Origin: Bacteroidota bacterium
GTDB taxonomy: Bacteria; Bacteroidota; Bacteroidia; Bacteroidales; UBA932
Length of the DNA: 40,085 nt
Assembly (NCBI GenBank): GCA_029567375.1
Contig: JAKQLB010000199.1
Location: forward strand, 1 to 40,085
Direction of reading: 5' to 3'
The notes below the pieces were generated by a model that saw only the letters and a program-made list of their open reading frames with translations, had not been told where the DNA came from and ran no database searches. The translations under genes and the position numbers were made by a program. Positions 16,068-24,494 of the stretch are shown one piece after another; position 1 is the first letter of the stretch; each line of letters begins with the position of its first letter.

Positions 16068-18578
16068 ATGGCACGTGTTAATTATGGAATTGATTTAGGT
16101 ACAACTAATTCGGCAATTGCGCATTTCGAGAAAGGCGAGACTGTCATAAAAAAGAGTCCCACTCAAGGCGATACAACACCATCATGCGTGGCAGTAAGTC
16201 CGGTCGGTAGAATACTGGTTGGACAAAAAGCCTTTCGTCAATATCAGAAAGATCTTCAATTGTCATTTGTCCGCCCTGGATATAGTATTAACTCCTTCGT
16301 CGAATTTAAAAGACAGATGGGAACGGATGAGTCTTTTTACTCATCCAATGCCAAGAAAGATTTTTCCCCAGAAGAGCTGTCGTCTGAAGTCTTGAAGGAG
16401 CTTAAGAAATATGATTTATCTGGGAGCACAAAGTGTGCTGTCATCACCGTGCCGGCCATGTTTGAGAATACGCAGAAAGATGCGACCAAACGGGCCGCTA
16501 AGCTTGCGGGGTTCGACTACGTGGAGTTGATCCAAGAGCCCGTAGCGGCTTCGATTGCTTATGGACTTACGTCCAAAATGAAAGATGCATACTGGCTTGT
16601 TTTCGACTTTGGCGGAGGAACTTTCGATGCTGCCCTCATGAAAATAGAGGATGGTATCCCAACACCTATAGGGACGGCAGGCAACAACAAACTCGGAGGC
16701 AAAGATATTGATAAGGCGATTGTAGAACAGTTGTTCATCCCTTATTTTCGTGAGCACTATTCGATCGACTCTCTATTGGCCCAAAAGGGTGATGCCTTTA
16801 AGAACGAGTGGAAAGCAAAAGCTGAAGAAGCCAAGATACAATTGTCTTTCAATGAGTCTTTTGAGGTGGAAACTGATCTTGGGGACGATTATGGATGTGA
16901 TGACAATGGAGAGGCTTTCGAGTTGTGCATGACTTTGACTCAAGAAGAGTTCGAACCAATCGCTGCTCCAATCTATCAGAAAGCCATAGATATTACAAAA
17001 GAACTATTAAAGAAGCACAACCTTCAGGGGTCCCAGCTCGGGGCAATCGTCCTCGTTGGCGGACCGACCCATTCTCCGATAGTAAGGAAAATGCTTCGTG
17101 AACAAATTACTCCCAATGTTGATACCAGCATTGATCCGATGACTTGTGTTGCCGAAGGTGCTGCGCTATATGCTTCAACACTTGAAATACCCGAAGTCAT
17201 TCAGGATGAAAGTCGTGACAGGTCCAAAGTTCAACTCGATGTAAACGTTAAAGGTAATTCTGTGGAGGATAGTGAATTCGCCTTTGTCGCTTTGCGTCCG
17301 GATAAATGCGACAATTATTCGGAGCAGACTGTGGATGTCGAATTCGTTAGAACCGATGGCGCATTTCAGACGGGCAAGATATGTGTTGGTGCCGATGGAG
17401 AAGCAGTTGAACTTCGACTGGTTAAAGACAAAACGAACGTGTTCAAGATTCACTGCTTTGATGCATCTGGCAATTCTCTTGAATGCGAACCTGGTGAAAT
17501 AAGCATCTTGCCCATTGGGGGAACGGATGCTGTTATGCCTCTGTTTATTGGTATAGGCGTAGCGAATGATAAAGGGGATGAGATCTTCAAGAAGATTGAT
17601 GGCCTCGAGAAGAACCATATGTTGCCGGCAGATGGTGTATGTAATGGTCTTCGGACACAGAAAGCCATAAATGCGGGTGTTGTCGAAGACGAAATTCGTA
17701 TTACTATTTATCAGACAGATAGTTATAACGAGAACACCCGTGCTTTATATTGCAACAGGCAGTATGACGTTGTCTTTAATGGCGATGACATCCCCGGATT
17801 CCTCCCGATCAATAGTGAGGTAAACATCAGAATGCATGCAGATAAATCAGGCTCTATTGATAGCTTTGTTATCAATATCCCTTACTTGGACTTCGATCTT
17901 GATGTCACCGACAGGGTTACTAGTTCGACATTATCTGCAGTTTCCAACTCTTTTATTCTCACCGAACTGAGAAATGCATCTAATCGAGCAAAAGAGGCAA
18001 ATGCAGACGAACTCGTTAGTGAGATAGCATCTCTGAAATCTAAATATGAGTCGATGTCCAAAGACCGAGATTCAGTCGATGCTTTTGTAGAAGAGATGAA
18101 GCAGGCGTGCCGTAAGGTTGATGATGCATATGCAAAAGGGGAATGGGATCGTGTTGAGAAAGAATTGCGCGACATTTTTGAAGAAGTTGAAAAGGACGTT
18201 GAGAAATATGGCAATAGCCAGGCGCACAACATTTTTGAGCAATTGAAAGCTCGGACTGAAGATGCTATTGAGAAAAAAGATGTAGCATCCGCTAAGGTCC
18301 TGACAGACAATTTGCATGCGTTTGATTACAAGCTTGCTGAGATTGAATACTTCATTTCTTGGATCTATGGTTGGAACCGCAATTTCGAAATAAGCGATTG
18401 GTCAAACCCTGCCCGCGCACGTCAACTTGTCAACTCCGGTTTAAGCATTATTAATAATGGCCCTACTGCAGATCAGCTCCGTCCTATTATAAGAGAACTG
18501 ATCAGTTTGTTGCCGGATGACCAGGCTCCAGATATGGGAGGCGGTATTTTGAGGCAAGGTGGTCAGAAACCTAGTTAA
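16068..18578 (+). CDS. Hsp70 (DnaK-like) chaperone, 836 aa
   Basis: The ATPase domain is complete: GIDLGTTNSAIAHFEKG (7-23), TVPAMFENTQKDAT (128-140), VFDFGGGTFDAAL (178-190), and IVLVGGPTHSPIVRK near residue 345. The substrate-binding part is strongly diverged, and a long helical, coiled-coil C-terminus brings the length to 836 residues against about 640 for housekeeping DnaK. The C-terminal EEVD-like or typical DnaK tail is missing; it ends in GGGILRQGGQKPS. ATG 16068 is chosen since it places the phosphate-1 motif at residue 7, as in family members; the upstream frame overlaps the previous gene. It sits between a GrpE-like and a kinase-AAA+ gene. It is probably a dedicated Hsp70 for this system rather than the general chaperone. 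Confidence 0.9.
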   Translation: MARVNYGIDLGTTNSAIAHFEKGETVIKKSPTQGDTTPSCVAVSPVGRILVGQKAFRQYQKDLQLSFVRPGYSINSFVEFKRQMGTDESFYSSNAKKDFSPEELSSEVLKELKKYDLSGSTKCAVITVPAMFENTQKDATKRAAKLAGFDYVELIQEPVAASIAYGLTSKMKDAYWLVFDFGGGTFDAALMKIEDGIPTPIGTAGNNKLGGKDIDKAIVEQLFIPYFREHYSIDSLLAQKGDAFKNEWKAKAEEAKIQLSFNESFEVETDLGDDYGCDDNGEAFELCMTLTQEEFEPIAAPIYQKAIDITKELLKKHNLQGSQLGAIVLVGGPTHSPIVRKMLREQITPNVDTSIDPMTCVAEGAALYASTLEIPEVIQDESRDRSKVQLDVNVKGNSVEDSEFAFVALRPDKCDNYSEQTVDVEFVRTDGAFQTGKICVGADGEAVELRLVKDKTNVFKIHCFDASGNSLECEPGEISILPIGGTDAVMPLFIGIGVANDKGDEIFKKIDGLEKNHMLPADGVCNGLRTQKAINAGVVEDEIRITIYQTDSYNENTRALYCNRQYDVVFNGDDIPGFLPINSEVNIRMHADKSGSIDSFVINIPYLDFDLDVTDRVTSSTLSAVSNSFILTELRNASNRAKEANADELVSEIASLKSKYESMSKDRDSVDAFVEEMKQACRKVDDAYAKGEWDRVEKELRDIFEEVEKDVEKYGNSQAHNIFEQLKARTEDAIEKKDVASAKVLTDNLHAFDYKLAEIEYFISWIYGWNRNFEISDWSNPARARQLVNSGLSIINNGPTADQLRPIIRELISLLPDDQAPDMGGGILRQGGQKPS

Positions 18579-18589
18579 TATGACAACCT

Positions 18590-20353
18590 ATGGCGAAGTT
18601 CAAAAGAAATGACCATATAGGCGATTTTGTTGTTGCTTTCCCGATAAAGGACGGACAGTACGCAGAAACTTATCGTGTTAAGGATGATGCTGGGAATAAC
18701 TATTTCCTGAAGTTATTCTGTCCAGCAAAGATGCATCGGAGCCAATTTTCCGATGACGGAGGGATTCTAGAATTGGAGATAACCAGTTCTTTGGATCACC
18801 CCAATATTACCCACGCTCATTCGTCCGGGAAGATTGTTCACGATGGTCAGAGCCTGGAGTATGTTGTCTATGATTTTATCTCTGGAGAGACAGTGTCTCA
18901 AAGAGTGATTCGAGAACAAAAGTGCTCTGTAGGTGATGCAATTGAGATTGTAAAGAGTGTCTTAAAAGGGGTTCAGTATTTACATTCAAGGGAAGTCCCA
19001 ATAATTCATAATGAATTGACTACCCAGAATGTTATGCTTGAAACTGCTGGTAAGCGCTTGCCGACGCCAAAGATTATTGACTTTGGATATGCCCGGTATT
19101 TAGGCCAGGGGCAGAATGCTTTCAACAGAAAAGGACTGAACCCATTTTATATGGCGCCTGAGTCATTTAATGGAGTTTTCTCCGTACAATCAGACCTCTA
19201 CTCTGTTGGAGTAATGATATATCATCTATTGTATGGTATTCCACCTCATTACATTGATGTATCAAGGTTTACGCCCGATTCTCCGGAGTGTATTGATGCC
19301 ATCCTTGCAGAAAAAGCTAAACCACTTAAGATTCCAACTTCTTCAAGCATAATTGTTCCAGAGAGTATCCTCAACATTATGGCGAAAGCTACTGCTGCTG
19401 ATGTTGATGATCGTTTCAAGACCGCAACGGAGTTCATAGCGGCATTAAATGGCGATGTAGAAGTAACTCCTCCCGTCTATGGGGAGCGTCCGGCACATTC
19501 AGATTCTGCAGAATCAAAAAATATTCGCAGAGGTGGAGGTTTTAAAGACGTGGCCGGAATGAGGGCACTGAAAGAGCAATTGCAATCGGATGTCATTGAT
19601 TTGCTGCAGAATCCGGAGCAAGCAAAGGCTTTGGGTTTGTCTATCCCCAACGGCCTGCTTTTTTATGGTCCTCCCGGGTGCGGCAAAACCTATTTCGCCG
19701 AGAAATTTGCCGAGGAACTACAATGTAATTATCAATACGTGAAATGCTCCGATGTCGCCTCTCCCTATATACATGGGGGACAGGGGAAAATCGCAGCCGT
19801 GTTTGATGAAGCTAGAAAGAATGCTCCGACCATCTTGTTCTTTGACGAGATTGATGCTATGATTAAAGACAGGAGCAAGCATACTAACGTAAGTGAGGCG
19901 GGAGAAGTCAACGAGTTTCTTGCTCAATTGAATAATTGCGGTTCAGATGGTGTTATCGTAATAGGCGCCACCAACAAGCCGGATGAGATTGATGAAGCTG
20001 CTTTACGTGCTGGCCGTCTGGAGTTCAAGTATTATATTCCCCAACCAGATTTTGAAGCGAGGAAGGAGTTATTCAAGATACATCTCAGACAGAGGAAAAC
20101 AGAAATTGGGATTGACTATTCCCGACTTGCTGAGCTGACAGAGAATTACATAGCTGCTGACATAAAACTTATTGTGGACAATGCTGCACGATTAGTTTTC
20201 AGGCGGAAAGAAAGCCGGATAACCAATCAAATCCTGGAAGAAGTTATCCGTTCATCCAAACCTTCTATTTCTATTGACGTTATCCGAAAGCATGAGGCCA
20301 TTAGAGATAGTTTCGAAAGGAATGAACCAGTAAGAAGAAAAATAGGTTTTTAA
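18590..20353 (+). CDS. Protein kinase-like domain fused to a classic AAA+ ATPase, 587 aa
   Basis: Residues 10-290 form a Ser/Thr kinase fold: Lys41 (YFLKLF), the region around Glu61, the catalytic loop HNELTTQNVML (140-150), DFG at 164-166 and MAPE at 188-191. The loop has Glu142 where the catalytic Asp of HRD should be, and Thr in place of the usual Lys, so activity may be weak or lost. Residues 315-560 form an AAA+ module of the FtsH/Cdc48/spastin clade: Walker A GPPGCGKT (360-367), Walker B ILFFDEID (415-422), sensor IGATNKPDEID and arginine-finger region ALRAGRLEFK. No protease domain is present. It follows the Hsp70 gene by 11 bases. A remodelling ATPase directed or regulated by its kinase-like head is a reasonable inference. 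Confidence 0.85.
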   Translation: MAKFKRNDHIGDFVVAFPIKDGQYAETYRVKDDAGNNYFLKLFCPAKMHRSQFSDDGGILELEITSSLDHPNITHAHSSGKIVHDGQSLEYVVYDFISGETVSQRVIREQKCSVGDAIEIVKSVLKGVQYLHSREVPIIHNELTTQNVMLETAGKRLPTPKIIDFGYARYLGQGQNAFNRKGLNPFYMAPESFNGVFSVQSDLYSVGVMIYHLLYGIPPHYIDVSRFTPDSPECIDAILAEKAKPLKIPTSSSIIVPESILNIMAKATAADVDDRFKTATEFIAALNGDVEVTPPVYGERPAHSDSAESKNIRRGGGFKDVAGMRALKEQLQSDVIDLLQNPEQAKALGLSIPNGLLFYGPPGCGKTYFAEKFAEELQCNYQYVKCSDVASPYIHGGQGKIAAVFDEARKNAPTILFFDEIDAMIKDRSKHTNVSEAGEVNEFLAQLNNCGSDGVIVIGATNKPDEIDEAALRAGRLEFKYYIPQPDFEARKELFKIHLRQRKTEIGIDYSRLAELTENYIAADIKLIVDNAARLVFRRKESRITNQILEEVIRSSKPSISIDVIRKHEAIRDSFERNEPVRRKIGF

Positions 20354-20364
20354 TACATATCCAT

Positions 20365-20826
20365 ATGAACACGGAAGAATTGTACCTAAAAACGGTTTTT
20401 AGCTGCATGGCGTGCGACGGCTCCATCGCAGATGAGGAAATACAAGTTCTTGGCAATTATGTCAAGGGTACACCTTATTTTGGGAACATTGATTCCCAAG
20501 AAGTAATCAATAGGTTTGTTCGAGACATTAACATTCAAGGATCTTCCTTTTTGAAGAATTATTTGAGAGAGTTGTCTGATGCACACCTTGATGAAAATGG
20601 CGAACTGACAATTATAAAACTATCTTTGGAAACCATTAAGGCTGATAATCATATAGATTATTCTGAGGTCAGTTTCTTCAAAAAGATACGTTCTCGACTC
20701 GATGTTTCAGATGAAACCATTTTGAAGAATGTTGAAGTCGAGGATCTCTTCTTAAATCAAGACATTATTGACGACGAAGAAGTCGAGTTTATGCCTTCTT
20801 TCTCTGAAATCAGTATAACGGCATAA
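20365..20826 (+). CDS. TerB-like protein, 153 aa
   Basis: An all-helical protein with the TerB-type pattern: FSCMACDGSIADEEIQVLGNYV near the start and a second similar half, TIKADNHIDYSEVSFFKKIRSRLDVS, each with an acidic pair that in TerB can bind metal. An acidic tail of about 25 residues follows. TerB domains are linked to tellurite and general stress-response systems and to phage inhibition, often next to kinases and membrane proteins (Ter systems). It starts 11 bases after the kinase-AAA+ gene in the same operon. The pairing of TerB with a full Hsp70 team is what stands out. The assignment is from motif pattern only. Confidence 0.65.
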   Translation: MNTEELYLKTVFSCMACDGSIADEEIQVLGNYVKGTPYFGNIDSQEVINRFVRDINIQGSSFLKNYLRELSDAHLDENGELTIIKLSLETIKADNHIDYSEVSFFKKIRSRLDVSDETILKNVEVEDLFLNQDIIDDEEVEFMPSFSEISITA

Positions 20827-20838
20827 TCCATTTTGTTT

Positions 20839-21840
20839 ATGGCGAAAGAAAAGATTCTGCCTGTATCTATCCTTATTATCATTCTTGTTGGCATAGGTAT
20901 CTGGTCATATTCTGTCCTCGAGAAGAACTCGGATTCGGGAGTCTATCGGCAAGCACTTCAAGAGAATTCATTAAATGGATATGTTTCGTACATGTCCGAG
21001 TACCCATATGGAAAGCATGCCTCAGAGGTCGAAAATGCCATTTGTACAATCATAAACGAGTCATCGCTTGATGACTTAAAGGATATTCTTTCAACAGTTG
21101 ACAGGAAAATAAACAAAAAGGATTTGCGTGAACGATGCCATAGTGTTATTGGGAATTTGGCAGAGCAAGCATATAATACAGCTTTGAAAGAAAACACTGT
21201 AGAAGGCTGGAACTATTTCATAAAGAATATACCGACCGATTATCTCAAAGATGCCAATACTAAGATGGTTGATGCCGCATACGCTGATGCCGTTAAAACT
21301 AACACTATAGAAGGTTGGAATAAGTATAAAAGCATTGTTGGTTTTTCGAATTATAGAGATGCGGACAAGAAGATTGAAACTATCGAGTCAAGACAATGGA
21401 AGAACGAAAGTAATGCATGGCGGTTAGCATCGGCAGATGGTACAATTGCATCGTACAATAAGTATTTGAAATTTCATCCAAACGGTGCTCATTCCGCTTC
21501 TGCAAGGAAGAAGGTTATTGACCTTGAAGTAGATGGTATTTTCGCCGGTTCTCATGGCACACTCCCGTCTATGGATCGTTCCTATTATGGGTATTCGTCA
21601 TCAAGTACTGTTAAGATTCACAATGGTACTGGATATACTCTGACGATTTATTATAGCGGCAATACCAGTAAAAAGGTGTCAATCCCTGCCGGACAATCTT
21701 CTTCTTTCACTCTGCCAAATGGTGACTACCGAGTAGCGGCTTCGGTTTCAAGCGCGAGTGTGCGTTCATATGCTGGCAGGGAATCCCTGACTGGAGGAGG
21801 ATACGAAGCGGACTACTATATTTCGACATCAAGATACTAA
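20839..21840 (+). CDS. Membrane-anchored repeat protein, 333 aa
   Basis: An N-terminal transmembrane helix (about 7-25, PVSILIIILVGIGIW) acts as an anchor. Several short helical repeats follow (NSLNGYVSYMSEYPYGKH, NTVEGWNYFIKNIP, NTIEGWNKYKSIVG, GTIASYNKYLKFHPNGAH), of the same kind as in the 665-aa protein. A C-terminal beta domain (about 245-333) contains HNGTGYTLTIYYSG, then SIPAGQSSSFTLPNGDYRVAASV and GGGYEADYYI, a pattern seen in other Bacteroidota envelope proteins of unknown function. ATG 20839 is preferred over TTG 20833. The shared repeats suggest that this protein and the first operon product bind each other or the same ligand. Confidence 0.7.
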   Translation: MAKEKILPVSILIIILVGIGIWSYSVLEKNSDSGVYRQALQENSLNGYVSYMSEYPYGKHASEVENAICTIINESSLDDLKDILSTVDRKINKKDLRERCHSVIGNLAEQAYNTALKENTVEGWNYFIKNIPTDYLKDANTKMVDAAYADAVKTNTIEGWNKYKSIVGFSNYRDADKKIETIESRQWKNESNAWRLASADGTIASYNKYLKFHPNGAHSASARKKVIDLEVDGIFAGSHGTLPSMDRSYYGYSSSSTVKIHNGTGYTLTIYYSGNTSKKVSIPAGQSSSFTLPNGDYRVAASVSSASVRSYAGRESLTGGGYEADYYISTSRY

Positions 21841-21853
21841 GATTCAATTTATT

Positions 21854-22798
21854 ATGGAAGAACAGAAAAGTAATGTCCTAATTGAGTTGCTGAAGAACTC
21901 TACACCTGAACAAAGGAAAGAAGCTCAGGCAATAGCAAAGTTCATTTCAAAAATGATGTCGCTTGCCCCAGACTCGAAGCTCGAGGATCAGATGAGAATC
22001 CTGGATCAATACTTTATTGATAATGGAGAAAAACATACTCGCGATGACATGGCTCCTTATATGTTATCATACATTGATAAGGTGTGTCAAGACTACTATA
22101 ATCGCAACAAAGAAAACTTTGAGAAACTTGAAGAAAAAGATCCTTTTTCTATTGTTGTTGGGCTTATTATGGCCGATTACATTTTTACAGCGGACCATTC
22201 TAAACCAGAGGTTGAAGTTTTCTCTTTGTACCATAAGTACATCGAAGACTACCGCTCTTATGTAGAAGGTATCATTGTCAATAAGGATCGTTATGTACTT
22301 ACTGTGAATTCGGGAGATGTTTTTAAGAAGTATGTGAAATTTAAGAGCGATTACAAAGAAGCACAGAAAGAAACAACATTCGGTCAGATTTTCGGAACAA
22401 TTTCCGAACATATGGACAAATATATTCCTTTGGTAAAGGAACTGAAAGATGAAGGCCTTGATTCGGATTCTGTAGAATACCTCGTAACCGAAGTGCTTAT
22501 TAATCAGTATTTATTGGTGGCAACAGGATTATCAAAAGGCCCCCTACAAAAGTTGGGACCTGTTCAAGGAATGAGCGATGCCGCTTCTATTAGAAAATAT
22601 ATCTCAGCAGGACAGCGAATCTCCAACGAATTTGAACTTTCGGAAGGACAAAAGAAGAGTATTAATACAGGAACAGAGATGCTCAACAAAATGATACCCG
22701 CATCCTCTGGTTGTTTAGGAATGATGATAGCAATCCTGACTATTTCTGCTACCTTGATGGGGTTGATTGGATGGGGGATATCATCGCTAATTGCTTAA
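21854..22798 (+). CDS. Hypothetical helical protein with C-terminal membrane helix, 314 aa
   Basis: I recognise no family. The protein is mostly helical and charged, with a hydrophobic patch around IVVGLIMADYIF (about 99-110) and a C-terminal transmembrane segment (about 287-312, MMIAILTISATLMGLIGWGI). It therefore probably sits on the cytoplasmic side, tail-anchored. It starts 13 bases after the previous stop and 19 bases before the next gene, so it belongs to the operon. A receptor or effector role at the membrane is possible but cannot be read from the sequence. Confidence 0.65.
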   Translation: MEEQKSNVLIELLKNSTPEQRKEAQAIAKFISKMMSLAPDSKLEDQMRILDQYFIDNGEKHTRDDMAPYMLSYIDKVCQDYYNRNKENFEKLEEKDPFSIVVGLIMADYIFTADHSKPEVEVFSLYHKYIEDYRSYVEGIIVNKDRYVLTVNSGDVFKKYVKFKSDYKEAQKETTFGQIFGTISEHMDKYIPLVKELKDEGLDSDSVEYLVTEVLINQYLLVATGLSKGPLQKLGPVQGMSDAASIRKYISAGQRISNEFELSEGQKKSINTGTEMLNKMIPASSGCLGMMIAILTISATLMGLIGWGISSLIA

Positions 22799-22817
22799 TA
22801 CTTTTAACCTTAACTGA

Positions 22818-23123
22818 ATGATTTGGCTATTTCTAATACCGATAGCACTGCTCCTAGTCGGTCTTGCAGATTTACCGACTGGGTATTACACCCTCGTCAG
22901 GATTGTTGTATGCGCCATAAGCGCTTTGTCGTGTTATTGGAGCTATAAAAGCGACAAAAAGGTTGGGATTGCAACGGTGGTTTTTGGACTTTTAGCCATT
23001 TTGTTTAACCCTATTATCCCTGTCTACTTACAAGATAAAGGGGTTTGGGCGGTGATTGATGTTGCCGCTGCGATTCTTCTGGCGATCAGGTATTTCACTT
23101 TGAGAGGAAGAGTGGAAAACTGA
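22818..23123 (+). CDS. Small integral membrane protein, DUF6804-like, 101 aa
   Basis: Four hydrophobic segments fill most of the length. The pattern LADLPTGYYTLVRIVVCAIS near the start and FGLLAILFNPIIPVYL in the middle, followed by WAVIDVAAAILLAIRYF, matches what I recall of DUF6804, a family of small membrane proteins of unknown function. It is the last gene of the operon, 64 bases ahead of the terminator. Confidence 0.65.
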   Translation: MIWLFLIPIALLLVGLADLPTGYYTLVRIVVCAISALSCYWSYKSDKKVGIATVVFGLLAILFNPIIPVYLQDKGVWAVIDVAAAILLAIRYFTLRGRVEN

Positions 23124-23187
23124 ATTGCCTCCTCATTACCAGTTACGAACCAATAGATGGTTTTATAGCCACTATTCTTCATCCATA

Positions 23188-23217
23188 GCCTTCGTCGCGT
23201 AGCGGCGGAGGCTTTTT
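23188..23217 (+). terminator. Rho-independent terminator of the chaperone-like operon
   Basis: An 11-bp stem (23188-23198 with 23202-23212, with two G-U pairs), a 3-base loop and five T. The rest of 23124-23277 holds no gene. Confidence 0.75.
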
Positions 23218-23277
23218 GGTAGGTGGAGTTCGGCTTCGACCTGGGCGAGGATTACACAATATCATTATTGACTAAAG

Positions 23278-23937
23278 TTATTCGCCCCCACCATACCCGA
23301 AAGAGGAAAGTGGGGGAAATGAGGAAATTGAGGGAGATTGATATATTGCAACTGACAGATACAGTCTAATACCATCCACATGAAGGTCAACGAGTGATTG
23401 TTGGCCTTCAACGGTAAGGAGGAAACGATAGTCGGGTAGGGCGTCCATAAAGAAGTTCTCTGTGAGCACGGCGGGGCAGGCTGTATGGCGGAGGATGTAG
23501 AAGTCGGATTCGATGTCAGGATCTCCATCGATGTAGTCCGTGCGGAGATGCTTTCCCGGGAGATGGTATGACGCAGCTTCGTACAAGCTGGTTGCGAGTG
23601 CATCGGCCCCGGTGTCTCCGCGAGTGGTGAAGGCACACCAACCGGTAGCGTCCATCCAGCGGTCGCCGTGACCTGCCGCATTGACATGGATGGAGATCAG
23701 GATGACGTTGTCTTTGCCCAGACGCCGGCAGAGTTCGTTTACCCGGCGGCAGCGTTCGGGTAGGGGAATGTCCTCCTGCTCGGGGACGAGGAGCTGGGCA
23801 TCGAGGTCAAGGGCTTGAAGACGTTGGACAATCCGGCCGGCGATGAGCCGGTTGTAGGCATACTCGCGAAGCCGTCCATCGGGACTCCGTTTGCCTGGAG
23901 TTTCACGGCCGTGGCCGTTATCGATTAGGATTTTCAT
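23278..23937 (-). CDS. N-acetylmuramoyl-L-alanine amidase (Amidase_3), 219 aa
   Basis: The enzyme cleaves the bond between muramic acid and the peptide stem of peptidoglycan. Zinc ligands and catalytic residues fit the family: IDNGHGRETPG (His9), GRLREYAYN (Glu25), ISIHVNAAGHG (His84) and VLTENFFMD (Glu160). There is no signal peptide, as in phage endolysins that leave the cell through a holin. The last ~18 residues (SISSFPPLSSFGYGGGE) are low-complexity and encoded by repeat copy B. Amidases of this type often accompany DUF3987/VirE_N loci in Bacteroides; here the restriction operon lies between them. It could partner the holin-like and spanin-like genes at 1972-2721, though they are over 20 kb away, or be an accessory wall enzyme. 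Confidence 0.85.
   Translation of the reverse strand: MKILIDNGHGRETPGKRSPDGRLREYAYNRLIAGRIVQRLQALDLDAQLLVPEQEDIPLPERCRRVNELCRRLGKDNVILISIHVNAAGHGDRWMDATGWCAFTTRGDTGADALATSLYEAASYHLPGKHLRTDYIDGDPDIESDFYILRHTACPAVLTENFFMDALPDYRFLLTVEGQQSLVDLHVDGIRLYLSVAIYQSPSISSFPPLSSFGYGGGE
23285..23342. repeat. Repeat copy B, forming the amidase C-terminal tail
   Basis: The stretch is closely related to copy A at 7857-7915, same orientation, with the CCCCCAC ... GTGGGGG pair followed by ATGAGG and TGAGGGA units. The two copies flank the envelope and chaperone modules (about 15.4 kb). Related units also form the inverted repeat at 34390-34505. Confidence 0.6.
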
Positions 23938-23985
23938 AGCTGGTTTTGTGTTTAGGTTTACACCTTTAAGTTACACAAAATCAGC

Positions 23986-24007
23986 GAGAAAAGCAAGTTT
24001 TTCTTGC
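23986..24007 (-). terminator. Weak terminator after the restriction operon
   Basis: On the minus strand GCAAG and CTTGC (24007-24003 and 23997-23993) pair around a 5-base loop, followed by TTTTCTC. The stem is short. It lies 12 bases after the stop of the last restriction gene. Confidence 0.35.
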
Positions 24008-24018
24008 GTGAAAGGGTC

Positions 24019-24486
24019 TTATGTGAAGATGTAATTTTCGAACAAAACTTCGGAGAGTGTTGCCCTCGAAGAAGAGTCTTTCATTAGGATAAAAAGGTCC
24101 TCTGGAATCTCGGCATACTTGACATATTGTCGAATTGCTTTCAAAGAAGAACTCGGCGTTGATTGAGATAGTGCAAAGATTGTTTCAACACTATTATTGA
24201 CAGGAATCAGTTTCCAAATGGACGCTTCATTTCTAAGGTGCCAAAAAGGCATAGCGACCTCGGGATTAAAGAGAGGGGAGTCACCAATAAATTTGGCCCA
24301 TATGTCACGAAATCTCTCGCGGAGAGCATCTGAAAACTCAACCTTATTGTTGACCAAATCCCCACTTTCCACAAGACTCATCACCGCAAGAAGGAGAATG
24401 GCCTTATGAGGTGCCTTATATCCTTTGCGGTGGCTTACATTGAGTTTCTGAAACAAACTCACGTATTTGTCAAGAGCAGAGTCCAA
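24019..24486 (-). CDS. Stand-alone ScoMcrA-type sulfur-binding-like domain, 155 aa
   Basis: The sequence follows the DNA sulfur-binding domain found at the front of ScoMcrA-like HNH restriction enzymes: YVSLFQKLNVSHRKG, then APHKAILLLAVMSLVESGDL, then FRDIWAKFIG and VAMPFWHLRNEASIWKLIP. In those enzymes the domain recognises phosphorothioated or otherwise modified DNA and an HNH nuclease follows. Here the protein stops after the domain and about 45 more helical residues, so there is no nuclease. It starts 8 bases after the 741-aa gene and is the last gene of the operon. It may be a reader subunit that guides the complex, or a truncated gene. Conservation of the pocket residues cannot be judged by eye. 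Confidence 0.65.
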   Translation of the reverse strand: MDSALDKYVSLFQKLNVSHRKGYKAPHKAILLLAVMSLVESGDLVNNKVEFSDALRERFRDIWAKFIGDSPLFNPEVAMPFWHLRNEASIWKLIPVNNSVETIFALSQSTPSSSLKAIRQYVKYAEIPEDLFILMKDSSSRATLSEVLFENYIFT

Positions 24487-24494
24487 TTTGAGTT

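Noticed and set aside
23278-23345. Hairpin CCCCCAC/GTGGGGG as a terminator
   Set aside because: It lacks a T-run on either strand and lies within the amidase coding end; better treated as part of a repeat.
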